Assembly (NCBI GenBank): GCA_025266875.1 | Contig: JALLLT010000001.1 | Location: forward strand, 1,798,001-1,862,000 | Length of the DNA stretch: 64,000 nt | Origin: Fennellomyces sp. T-0311 | Taxonomy: Eukaryota; Mucoromycota; Mucoromycetes; Mucorales; Lichtheimiaceae | Direction of reading: 5' to 3' | In this document: one piece after another, positions 1 through 10,095 of the stretch | Numbering within the stretch: the stretch's first letter is position 1 | Layout: each line of letters starts with the position of its first letter | The notes under the pieces: model-generated | Told to the model about the DNA's origin: nothing | Database searches by the model: none | What the model saw: only the letters and a program-made list of their open reading frames with translations | Made by a program: the position numbers and the translations under genes

Positions 1-621
1 AGAACTTCCAGAAGAAAATGTGCAAAATGAGGAAAATGAGCAAAGGTACTCGTATATTATCTTTTCTATATTCGCGAAAAGGTTACTAAGGAAGATTAGC
101 TCAAGCAATGTGCCTTCAGCTGCCACGCCCAGTTCAGAAACAAGACCTATTGATGAAAGGTAAATCATATGCAATTAAGTTGGGCTACTTTTTAATTTTT
201 ACTTTTAGCCAAACCACGAACCCACCGCCGCCCGTTGAAGAGCCAAGGTATGTTATGCTTTATTACGATTGAGAACAGAAGACTAATTGAATGTAGATCT
301 ACACAATTGCCATTGAACTACGATGCCAGTATGACAAGTGACGAAGAAGAAGACGACGAACCTCTGGCAAGAAACAGGAATGGGCAACGACGAGAGCGCA
401 ATCAGGCCGAAAGGGCCAAGGGCAAGGAGCAAGCGGCTCCCATTACTGGTATGTATTTTAAGTGCGCATACATGAGTACCATCTCACATTTTTTTTCGCT
501 AGCAGCCACACCCAAAAAGAAGCGCGGTCGACCTTCCAAAGCTGATAAGGAAGCAAGAAAGCAGGCAGCCCAAGCTGGACCATCTAACAAGCGATTGAAG
601 CAGTCTGGAGCCACGTCATAA
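1..621 (+). CDS. 3' end of multi-exon gene with C-terminal AT-hook
   Basis: This is the C-terminal part of a gene that begins before the window. Five short exons can be read between GT-AG introns (donors near 46, 161, 248 and 450; acceptors near 100, 211, 297 and 506), and the frame stays open to the stop at 619-621. The end of the protein has a Pro-rich stretch, an acidic patch (SDEEEDDE), a basic run, and an AT-hook (KKKRGRPSK) followed by a basic tail. AT-hooks bind the minor groove of AT-rich DNA. It converges tail-to-tail with the DDE/exonuclease gene at 955-5271, so it may be its partner in the same mobile element; this is inference. An acidic patch followed by a C-terminal AT-hook recurs in the gene at 56548-58370. 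The function is not recognised. Confidence 0.55.
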
Positions 622-954
622 TGTTTTTTTTATTTATGAGATACAGTATATAAAGAACGGTTTTGCCAAAAGCAATGCGAATTAGCAACACAGAACAGAT
701 CTTTTGGCCCCCATATCATGACTTGGGGAAGATTTGATCAATTCTTCCTTTTTTGGAAGAGGTAGAAAAAGGTGAGCACCGGAGGTGCTCTGTTTTCTGT
801 ATAAATAATGGGCAACTTTTATGTAGTACCTTCTTGTTTAAGATAATGGAAGATACCATCCACTGTTGGGGTTGCCCCTGTCGAAACACCCTGGGAAATA
901 AAAACCCATATCTATGTGTTTTACAAAGAACGAAAGATAATTATGAAAAGCAAG
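622..954. other. convergent intergenic spacer
   Basis: About 330 bp separate the stop codons of two converging genes. A short perfect hairpin (GAGCACC, 3-nt loop, GGTGCTC) lies at 774-790 and could be part of a 3' processing region. An open frame crossing 753-1097 on the plus strand overlaps the end of the minus-strand gene and has no family resemblance. Nothing else is supported here. Confidence 0.4.
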
Positions 955-3900
955 CTATTGTGATGATGGCGGTGGAAGGGGAGGAATACGTGGGAGCAGT
1001 GGCCGAAATGGGGAAATGCATTGACGTTTGGAGCTACTTCCGTCGTCGTTCCGTGATCTTCTTGTTCTTTTCTTTTTCCGTAGCTGATATGAACTAGAAA
1101 CTATAGGGGTACCATTGTATTGTACAAGGTCCCTGTTTTCAATAGATAGGCTTGTACCGTTATTGTTGCCAATTCTGGGTGATAAATTAGAAGCAGAGTT
1201 TGGTGTATTGCATACACTAGAACTTGAGCGAGAGCGTGATGTTGAACCGCGTGTCGATGCTGTTATGACGGCGGATGACCCCGATAAAGGATAAATTACT
1301 GCTGTTGGCGAAGGAACAAGTGGAAGTAGTGGCCTTAGTTGTCGAAGAGGTGGTGTTGGTAGTGACGATACAGACGAAGGGCGCGATATAGCATATACTG
1401 ACTCTGATTGTGCAGGTGTACTGGTATAGGGCTGTAAAACATGTTCGTCATTAGAAAGCTGGGCCATACTTGAAGTTATTGACAGTGGTGCCGGATTCTG
1501 AGCGGGTAAAACAGGTAAGGCAAGGCTGGGAGACTGCAGATGTTCACGCATAGTCTGACAGACAAAGTTGCTATTTTCGATAGTTTGATATGTGATCCGA
1601 CGTGTATCCCAACATGACTTGTAAAATGCTTGGAGCTGCTCCGGTGACTTATAATAGATGTTGGCTGTCCTGGGGTTGCTGTTCACAATATCGTTCCATT
1701 CACAGCACGTTGTCTCCCAGAACTGAAGTGTTTTTCGTTGCTGACCGTGTGCACGAATCTTGGTTGCGAATAATGAGAATTCGGCAGGGGTATGCACTGG
1801 TACTACTGCACATTCAACTGCTTGTTTGGTTGCTAGATAGCTGTATAGTGCGGACTTGGGATTGCTGGTAGAACCGGTTGAGATGCTTAATCTGGTGCTC
1901 GCGGCGATAAGAGCTTTTTTTGTAATTGTTGTGTCAGGATTAATTCGTGTTACTACGCGCATATGAAATTTGGTTGCGTCTTCCGGTGGGATTGCAGTGA
2001 TACCAAAGGTCTCGCTTCCTGACCTCAAGAGCATTCGTCCACTACCATTACCACTATGCATATGTGGTTCCAATATGTCCATTTGTAGCTCTAAACGCAA
2101 GATATTGATTGATTCCGTTAACCATGGATCATAGTGACCCTTATGGATACGTTGATATCTGTTTTGGGCTCCAACCTAGAAGGCATATGAGTTATAACGC
2201 TTTCAAAAAAGAAAATCACTGATTAACTTACTCTCGTGTTATGGCGTAATCGATACTCAGCTAAAATGCAATCTGTGAAGTGTGGGCCGGCACCAAAAGA
2301 GGCGAATTTCCTGATAATGTTCATATGAACACCACCTTCGAGAGTATTTGTACCTCTTGTACATCGATAAAGTGGTAATTGATTACGATCTCTGCCGGTC
2401 TCGAAGTAGAAGGATATATTCGGTGGATCCGATACATGGCCGCGCTTAATGGTGTTTAGGATGTTTTTTGCTTGTTCCCATGCTGTATCATCAAAAAGGG
2501 GGCGGTGGCTTTGCGCACAACGTAAATGACCAAATTCGTTAAATAAAAGTTCGACTTTGGCATGCAGTTCGTTTGGAGGAGGGATTATTCGCTTGACGCG
2601 ATGAAGGATCCACGACGGATTGGTAGAAAACATATAGTCCCAGGTAAGGTTTTGCGTTCTCAAGTATGCTTCCACTCTGGATCGGTCATTCTGATCCGGA
2701 ACAAAGATAGCATCCCGTAGGCGACGCGTAAACTCTTTAGCTATCAAAATGACTGTGTTATCATTTGGTACAGCTACTATTGTACGGTTAACCTTATACC
2801 TAACCCATGCCGTTTTGGTACTTTTATCTGGGCCATCAGATGAAACGGATCTTTAAGCACTCGTGTAGGTGTATAGATACTAGTACTGGCTTCTGTGTCG
2901 GTGCACATTGACATTTGCGGTTCTTGTTCGCCTACTGAAGGGTCATCGTCATCATCAGAGCTGAGTGTGCTTTCATTTTCTTGTTGGGAACTGCGTATAG
3001 CTTCGACGGTGCTTTCTTCTTGTGCTTCATTGCTATTGATCAACGTCTGATATACCTTTAATGACGCCCACGCATCCAGCGCAGCGTAATGGAGCTGAGA
3101 AACGGAAAGCACCGGTGCTTCCCAATCGCTTGACCGTACATCGTCATCTTTGTAGAGACTGGCACCAAGAACAGCGGCACATATGGTAGAAAGACTTGCG
3201 GATGCAGTATGAATATGTTTGCTTTTTTCTTTGCTAAATCGTCCCAATTCGATGACTTTTTCCTGGTTTGTTGTGATTCCGTAGTCTCTTTCAATTTTTC
3301 CAAGGTCACCACAAATGTTCCGTCCAACTTTGACAACATAATCGCTCTGGAGAAGCTCAGCTAGCTTCTCCGGAACCAATCCGTACATATGTAATGGTAG
3401 AATTGTCACAGTGTCTTCAAATGCGATTTGTACGATGGCGATCTTTCCTTGACTAGTCCTTGAATAATTCCATTCAGCGTCGAAACCGATTGTTATAGAT
3501 GATCCGTCATGGGTGCGATTTAGAAGACTGTCGATATAGCAATTGGCATCAGCTACACATCCAATAAATCGTTTCGTAACATCGTCTGGGATAGTCAAAT
3601 AACCAGGGTTACTGGAACGTGTGCCTTGTTCAAATTGATCTGTTGTTGCTTCTGGTGCTGTCGGTCCGAATCCACGCTTCAAAGATGGCATTGTTTCTTC
3701 CAAGAAGCTTTTGTCACCAACGACGTTATCCGTATAGAATATTTCTGGCTCTTTATGATTGTACATGTGGTACGATCGAAGCATTTCTTGGAAGGATGCT
3801 TTTAGATGGGATAGTTTTTTTGTGGGAACCAAGAGCTGTAGTCGAATTTCCTCATACTCGTTACACACGGTGTACACTGCATAAAAAGTCGGCTCGCCCC

Positions 3901-5271
3901 CAATTTTTGCCATGTGCTTGATTATCTTGAACGTATGATCGCCTTTCAATATAATTCCATCCAAGACCATCATCTCTTTATCAATCAATGGTCGAAGCTG
4001 ATCAATAAGAGATGTGTAAACTAAGCGCAGATAGGTCGCAGAAGGAACGAATCCAGCATACCCTTTTGGGTCGTCGAAAGTCGAAAATGGGATATGACTG
4101 ACATTGGAGGCAAAGTTGTCCTGGATTTGTGGATTGCTTAAGCGAAAAGCAATAGTATTCAGGTAATCGAGCTCCAAGCGGCTATGTTTGAGTGTATGCA
4201 ATTCGTACAGTAGATTGTGCAGGCGTTCGGGCCCGAGTGCGTTCTGGTAGCAAGGCCGCATCAAATCAAATAGCGCTTTTGATATCCCTGACTTGTGGGT
4301 CAGATATGCTGGAAAGATGGACTGAATATGAAATGGTAGACTGCTGAGAATTTTCTCCTCGTGTGCGCTGAATGACTTTGGGCATTTTGAACATCGGTAG
4401 CGTTGAGATAATATATAGAAGCAGCTATAATCCTTGTTAAATTAACGATTATACAAATGAAGGACAATCTTACCTGTCAATGTCAACCACGCGCCTTGCT
4501 GGTGGATCGGTGCTAAGACCTCCTTATGGAGGATAGCGTTACAATGGGGGCAACATAACTTTTCTGGACAAGAAGATCAGGGAGCCAAACAAAGATACGA
4601 GGATAATACAGTGCTGTAGGATCGAGCGGTCGACCATCAAGACAATGAAACACAGGATCCGGCTCAATCCAAAACTTGTTTTTCTGGCGGTAATATTTCG
4701 CAATGCCTTTGATTTTCTCATCTCGAACTTTTCTTAGGTACGACGCCACGACACCTTCATTATCAAGTGACTCCGGTCCATACCGATCAAGTTCTTCTTG
4801 TTCAGTCAGGGCTCCTGTATCTTGCATATCGGCCTCACAGTCATCATTGCGTTCACGCTCCTCGGCATTCTGGTTTCGATCACCGAGTTCAACTTCATGC
4901 ATAAAGTCACTGAGAGTTTGCATGTCACCACTATGCGTTTGATCTTCATTCTAATATATTGACGCATATTATTAACCATGTAACTACTTGCATAAGTAAA
5001 ATATCTGAGCTACCTCTACACCGGAATCAAAAGGAGCGTTGTCATTGTCGTTTTGAATGACATTGCTGATTGTATTGAATCGAGATTCTGTGGTGCCGGA
5101 CGAAGTATTGCTATGCAACGTACTGCTAGGCGAAGCGTTGCTTGGAGACGTGTTGCTCTGCGAAGCGCTGCTAGACGCGCTGTTGCTACCTTTCCGGAGC
5201 CAGCGTAAGTCAATGCACTGTTGCCCGGGTAGTGTTTGCTTGGGTTTGCGACCAGGGGACTTTTTCACCAT
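955..5271 (-). CDS. zinc-ribbon / DDE-like / DEDDy 3'-5' exonuclease fusion protein (probable transposon gene)
   Basis: Read from 5271 on the minus strand. Exons: 5271 to about 5014; about 4950 to 4475; about 4423 to 2808; about 2755 to 2230; about 2178 to 955. The N-terminus is basic and Ser-rich. Next comes a zinc ribbon of the DUF6729 type, with CPHC near 4550 and CSKC near 4388. An RNase H-fold-like core follows, with KGDHTFK near 3935 and FYTDN near 3738. Then comes a complete DEDDy exonuclease: FDAEW (near 3478), an N-x3-D motif in NICGD (near 3310) and YAALD (near 3075). After it are the segment PKRHGL and a conserved block TNTLEGGVH (near 2335) that could supply the DDE glutamate. The C-terminus is low complexity. 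Two 1-nt deletions in short homopolymers, near 4566 and 4520, shift the frame in the zinc ribbon, so this copy is broken or misassembled. I recall this arrangement as a multicopy family in fungi; a role in mobility is inference. Confidence 0.7.
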
Positions 5272-5656
5272 TTTTTTTTTGACACATCAAACAGTCAAGG
5301 GGCGCCTAGTATTTAAGCTTCTACGGGATTGAGGCGCCACCGGATGATTGGCCCACTATCCTAAGTCTCTTATTGGCCCCACTAGGCATAAAGGAAACTA
5401 TTGGCCAAATTCTGGGATATTTTATTGGCAGAGAGACCCCCGAGCTATTGTAGGCCCGCCGATCTTTTATTGGGAAGTGCAAAAAGAATTCGATTTGATA
5501 TTCAAAGCAAATTCAAAAAGCGAAAAAATCGAATATCCGAAATGTTTAATTTTCTTTGCATTTTCTTTTTCTGAGGTGACTCGCTACTACGCCCCCGCTG
5601 GTACTTTTCTTTTTGGTGGATCTTCTCGTCTTAGGGCTGTTACTCATGGTGTCCCT
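5272..5656. other. non-coding spacer with repeated ATTGG motifs
   Basis: Upstream region of the exonuclease gene. It holds a GGCGCCT/AGGCGCC inverted pair flanking a TATTTAAG promoter-like string (about 5300-5338). A cluster of short repeats built around (T)ATTGGCC or TTTTATTGG lies at about 5356-5481. These spaced copies look like subterminal repeats of a DNA transposon, whose other end would lie left of the window. The open frame at 5348-5671 (+) is a product of these repeats, not a supported gene. Confidence 0.35.
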
Positions 5657-5904
5657 CTACTGATTAGTTGATCTTCCTGAAATAACTATTACGAATGGTT
5701 AATAGCGTTGTGTATAAAATAAAGCTTACCGGCATTGCTCATCTTGCTTTTGGCGGAATTACGGGTTCCGGCATTTGTAATGGCTTTGGAAAGAATTTGA
5801 GGCAATGGTGTCGTATCACTGTCTTTGTCGCTGTCCGTCCAAGATCTATTTTCAGATGCATCATAGTTGGGCGTATATTCCAAGGATGCACTAAATTGGG
5901 ATGA

Positions 5905-5912
5905 GGATCCAG
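5905..5912. repeat. target-site duplication of KDZ element (left)
   Basis: GGATCCAG directly precedes the left terminal repeat and is repeated without change at 18331-18338 just after the right terminal repeat. Eight-base duplications are what is known for the KDZ/Zisupton group of transposons. Confidence 0.9.
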
Positions 5913-6195
5913 CACCCCAGGCACACCCACCGGTCACTCAATTTCTTAACTAATTCCTCTCCGCTAATGGGTTTTAACGCCCCAGTAAGCATCTCAAAAA
6001 AGGGTATTCAATACAAAGTAAGCATGCTTACTTGCTTACTCTTAATTTTGCGGAGAACCCCCTTCCCCGCTTTCCCGGCTGTGCTTTTTTCCTTACTTTC
6101 TACTTTCTACATCTTATCATCTCAACAATGTCATCTACCAGCAATATCCTTCAGCAGCCTGCTGCCATTCCTTACAGGATCGCAGACAGAGATCT
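5913..6195 (+). repeat. left terminal inverted repeat of KDZ element
   Basis: 283 bp, matching the reverse complement of 18048-18330 with no gaps and a single G/A difference near the inner end. It begins CACCCCAGGCACACCC. It contains an 18-bp perfect palindrome at 6016-6033 and four copies of TGCTTACT or its complement between 5984 and 6040. It also holds a pyrimidine-rich stretch and the ATG (6128) plus about 22 codons of the first cargo gene. Confidence 0.92.
6016..6033. promoter_or_regulatory. palindrome AAGTAAGCATGCTTACTT in the terminal repeat
   Basis: Perfect 18-bp dyad about 100 bp inside the element end. The half-site TGCTTACT recurs at 6033-6040 and, inverted, at 5984-5991. The same set is present at the other end around 18210-18227. 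Such clustered half-sites could be binding sites for the transposase or for a regulator; this is inference from position only. Confidence 0.5.
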
Positions 6196-9100
6196 TTGCG
6201 AGTGGAATGCGTTTATCCACATTGCTAGTCATGGAACTGAGGAAGAGAAAGAAGGTCCGTTATCGTGATTAGAGCATTTCCAATGGTTTGCTAAATTTTT
6301 TGCCAAATTGGCAAGGCGCTATCATAGCCGGACCATAAAAAGCACACCATTTTCCAACCGTTTGCTATTTTTTTCGTTTATTAAGCTGACGCGACCATGT
6401 CAAACAAAAAAGTTCAATTACTTCGACAAATGTTCGACGAAGATGCATCAGAAGAAGTTAGGCGCCATCGCAGGGTCAAACTCCTGATGGAAATGTTCGA
6501 GGAAGATGAAGAACCGAAAGACAAGAAGGGCAGGAAAGGTTCGGCTCCTGGCCGCAATGTCATTAAGCGCAATCGAATTGCAGGCCATTACCGCCTTTTC
6601 AAGGACTACTTTGCCGAACCCCCGATTTACTCGGATAAGCAGTTTCGTACTCGGTTCCGCATGAGCCGCCGACTGTTTTGCAAGATCGTTGAACAGTTGG
6701 AGCAAAATGACGACTACTTCACTCAGAAGTACGATGCTGCACGACAACCCGGTCCGTCACCTCTTCAAAAGGTAACGGCAGCTATCCGTCAACTTGCTTA
6801 CGGAGTCACTGCTGATGCAGTAGATGAGTATGTTCGGATTGGAGCGAGTACGGCATTGGAGTCCCTCAAGCACTTCTGTCTGGCAATCAGTCGCATCTAT
6901 GGTGATGAATACCTGCGTTCACCAAACGAAGAAGACATCAAACGATTGCTTGCAAAGGCTGAGGAGCGCGGTTTGCCTGGCATGCTTGGTTCTTTGGATT
7001 GCATGCACTGGGAATGGAAGAACTGTCCCTCAGCATGGAAAGGTGCTTACCAGGGAAGGTCCAAAACCGCGACGATTATCTTGGAGGCTGTTGCAGATGC
7101 TGACACGTGGATCTGGCATGCATTCTTTGGTCTCCCAGGTTCCCTCAACGACCTTAATGTCCTACACCGTTCTCCTCTTTTCGCCAAACAGGTAGCTGGC
7201 GTTGCCCCTGACGTAAAATTTACGGTCAATGGCAAAGAATACACCAAAGGATACTACCTGGTTGATGGCATTTACCCACCGTGGGCAACGCTTATGGATG
7301 CCATCAGATATCCAGTTGATGCGGGAGAGAGCGTAAGACCCTGCTAGTATATGTAAACCAGCTATTCTAACATTTCCATAGTTGTTCACGAGAACGCATG
7401 AAGCACATCGCAAAGATGTTGAACGTGCCTTCGGCATTTTGCAAGCACGGTTCGCTGTGATTAGATATCCAGCACGACTGTGGCAGCTTCACGAGCTCTA
7501 TTCGGTGATGAGAGCGTGCATCATATTGCACAATATGATCATCGAAGACCAGCGCAACCATCCTGACGAAGACGTTGAAGAACCGCAATGTTTAGGCAGC
7601 ATTCCTTCGCTGACTATCTGCAGGGAAAGAAACGCGTTGGATGAATTCATGCAGCATTATATGATCGTCTTGCCGCGATTAAGGATACTCAAAGTCACCA
7701 TCAGTTGAAGCGCGATCTTGTCGAGCACCTATGGCTGCACCAGCGCAAACAACCAGTACAACAGCGCGAGCCAGCAAATAATGGCAGCGAGTAAATTATA
7801 AACGAAAAAAAACCGCTCTATTCTTATTGTTCGTTTCTTCTTCTTCACCGTCTTCTTCTCCTTCACTTTCTACTACTTCAATTGTCTCCTGGACAGCAGC
7901 AGCAGCAGCAGCCCTTCTGGCCTTGATTCTTTCCAGAATCTCAACCCTTCTGAGCATGAAGTACTCACGGGCGATCTCATCCAAATCGTCCAACTTCGTC
8001 CTCATGACTTCGGCCTCCTCCATAGCTTCTTGGAGGGCGAATCTTTTTTCGCTCAACGCGAGCTGCTTTTCCTCGATGCGGACGAGGTTTTCTCGGCTAT
8101 CGTCAAACTTACGCTTACGCGAAGCTTCTTCTTTTGCCTGGTCTTTGGCGGCCTTGCGGCCTTGCGGGCGATCCACGGGGGCAGGAAGCTCGCCATTTTT
8201 CACGTTGTTATAACGAACGCGAAACTTTTCCTCCCCTTTCAGCACTTCATAGCAGTGCATGAAAGCGAACTCGCTCTTCACTGCAGCCTTGTACTTTTCC
8301 AAGGCTTTCTCGACCTTGGCACCAAAAAGAAAAATCATGAGTACTAGTAAGTATAATAAAAAGGCTAGCATTAACTCACATCATCAGGAGGCTGTGTCCC
8401 ACTAACTGATTCGCCCCGAGCGTTCTCGATATTCGAGATTATTCCACAAAACAAGGAAACAGCTGTCTGGACGTTGTGCCAGCGACTGGAGAGGCTTCCG
8501 GGAGTGGTGCGTCTCTCAGCAGAGCCTCCCAAACGGAGGAAGTGGTCGTAGATACCCTTCCATAGCGTATTGCTATCCTGGTCTGTACCCTTGATGGGAT
8601 CAGTGGATACGTGAACCCAGGCCTTGCAAAGATACACGTCTTCGCTCTTTTCCCAACCAGGGCCACGCGATTTACGGGTACGACCAGAAGGCGAACCCTG
8701 TCCAGCTGCAGGTGTTGCGCGAGATTCGCCATTCAAAGCATTTCCGGTGGTAGTAGTCTTAGATTTAGCCATTTCGATTGAAGAGTAAGTTCAGGAACGA
8801 GAAAAGTTTATTTTACTGCGCGTTTTCTATTTTGAAAAATCTGTTCGCGCAGTTTGCCAAAATAGCAAGGCCAGCACAATAAATTTCTATTTTACAAAAT
8901 GGCAAATGGAAAGTAGCAAACCATTGGAATCATAAAATTGCCATTTCGGACTGCCAAAATAGCATTTGGCAAACCATTGGAAATGCTCTTAGTGTTATGT
9001 TTACGAACAAGGCCTTAATTAGATATTAATAGCTGTGGGACTTCCAAGAGACTTCAAGCTGACTTCTGGTGTTGACGCTGAGGTATCTCGCCTCTTTAGA

Positions 9101-10095
9101 AGTGCAGGAGAGCAGGAGAAAGCCGCACTGACAAAGAAGTGCAAAGAGATGATGGAGGCATCTAAATTGCCTCCACAAAACCTTGAGGACAAAAAGAAGC
9201 TGGCAAGAAAGCTTACAAAACGTCTGAAGGATCTTCTTTTTGACTTCAAGAACGCATTGGACACAGATGTCCTTGTTGGACTTCACTCGGAAGAACCACA
9301 AATTTGGAACAACAATTTGGAGTTCTTCAACTCTTGTAAGTGAACTAGCATTCTAATATCACGACACACTTAAAGTTCAATTGATAATAGTCGCCAGCGA
9401 GCACGCCGCCGAGCGTCTGAACCTTTCAGATGCTCTTAACAAGGAGTGCCAAGGTGACTGAACGATATACTTGAATGTCTTACTCTCGGCTAACATTTTA
9501 CTGCTGCAACAGGGTTTTACAACCAGCGCACAGGTAAAGTCATAGGCAAAGACTCAAGACAAGATGCTTAATTGCTGTGAACGTAGAGGACGTTAGAGTT
9601 GGAAAAACCAAGTCCAACAAGAAAGATAACCACCTGGTTAAGAACGTTGCTGAAGCCTTCAGAAACGCGCACGGTAAGTTGAGTTATGAATAGTTTAACT
9701 GTATTAAACGTCCATAGTAACTTCCTTATGTTGTGTAATAGCAACCTTGGTTAATAAGGACGTGCGCCAATTCCATTGGACACGGTTTAAGCGTACGAAC
9801 GGCAGTGATGGGAAAGTAACATACCGTAATGATAAAGATGGTCTTATCATTTACGGTTATGATTTCAAAGACCAAACTGCCGTAAAACCTCGTTACTTAG
9901 GCGTCAAGCGACTGGCAGATCTTGAAGATAGCATCAGATCGAAGAAAGCCAAGATTGGCCGCGTTGATGGTTAGTAACCTTTCCCTTTATACTACTTCGT
10001 TTGTGCAATAGCTAAGCAGCATGATCTAATGGGTTCAATAATCTTTAGAGGACGAAAATGCTGCCCAGTGTGTAGAATTTGGTGACGAATTGTAA
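6128..10095 (+). CDS. KDZ cargo gene, unknown function, seven phase-1-linked exons
   Basis: Exons read at 6128-6254, 9033-9335, 9391-9453, 9513-9533, 9587-9673, 9742-9969 and 10049-10095, giving about 290 residues. Every intron is phase 1 and every internal exon is a multiple of three, including a 21-nt microexon. The first intron is expanded by the nested Harbinger element. The protein is hydrophilic and Lys-rich: residues about 43-143 are largely helical and charged, and a later part has aromatic residues (QFHWTRFKR, GLIIYGYDF) that could form a small folded domain. It ends in an acidic tail. No known family is recognised. The start codon and upstream region lie in the terminal repeat, so its promoter is probably part of the element end. 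Its place next to the transposase suggests an accessory role in mobility or control; this is inference. Confidence 0.65.
6397..7794 (+). CDS. PIF/Harbinger DDE transposase (frameshifted C-terminus)
   Basis: Two exons, 6397-7332 and 7382 onward, split by a 49-nt intron. The N-terminus is charged; then comes a helical DNA-binding part (FRTRFRMSRRLFCKIVEQL). The DDE_Tnp_4-type core has the first Asp in GSLDCMHW, the second in LPGSLNDLNVL and Glu in DVERAFGIL, so all three catalytic residues are present. As the sequence stands, translation stops at 7708. The expected C-terminus (KRDLVEHLW, ending at 7794) lies in another frame, explained by an extra TA/AT dinucleotide near 7659-7662. The damage is downstream of the catalytic residues and may be a recent mutation or an assembly error. 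The transposase would cut and re-join the element ends with its Myb-like partner. Confidence 0.85.
7796..8772 (-). CDS. PIF/Harbinger Myb/SANT-like partner protein
   Basis: Starts at 8772 and has two exons joined by an intron of about 65 nt (donor after 8372, acceptor near 8306). The first exon has a trihelix/SANT-like pattern (WEKSEDVYLCKAWV, then SLSSRWHNVQ) seen in Harbinger partners and plant NAM-associated proteins. The second begins VEKALEKYK and continues with the conserved pattern of such proteins (FMHCYEVL), then a long charged coiled coil and a Glu-rich tail. Such partners are known to bind the transposon ends and help bring the transposase into the nucleus. The frame is intact. It faces the transposase gene, and the two stop codons are only a few bases apart. 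Confidence 0.8.

Larger units (their letters stand above)
6272..8988 (+). mobile_element. PIF/Harbinger transposon (2717 bp) nested in KDZ cargo gene intron
   Basis: Terminal inverted repeats begin GAGCATTTCCAATGGTTTGC and are mirrored at 8969-8988. The element is flanked by the 3-bp duplication TTA (6269-6271 and 8989-8991), typical of PIF/Harbinger. It has the usual two genes facing inward from opposite ends: a DDE transposase (+) and a Myb/SANT-type partner (-). Further copies of the CCAATGGTTTGC motif occur just inside the right end. It lies wholly within the first intron of the KDZ cargo gene, so splicing could still remove it. Confidence 0.92.

Noticed and set aside
402..614. 70-codon minus-strand frame over the AT-hook gene
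   Set aside because: Shadow of the plus-strand exons, which have clear introns and an AT-hook.
5348..5671. 107-codon plus-strand open frame with repeated FYW motifs
   Set aside because: The motifs arise from the short ATTGG repeats in non-coding DNA. There is no family resemblance, and it overlaps the 3' end of the minus-strand gene.
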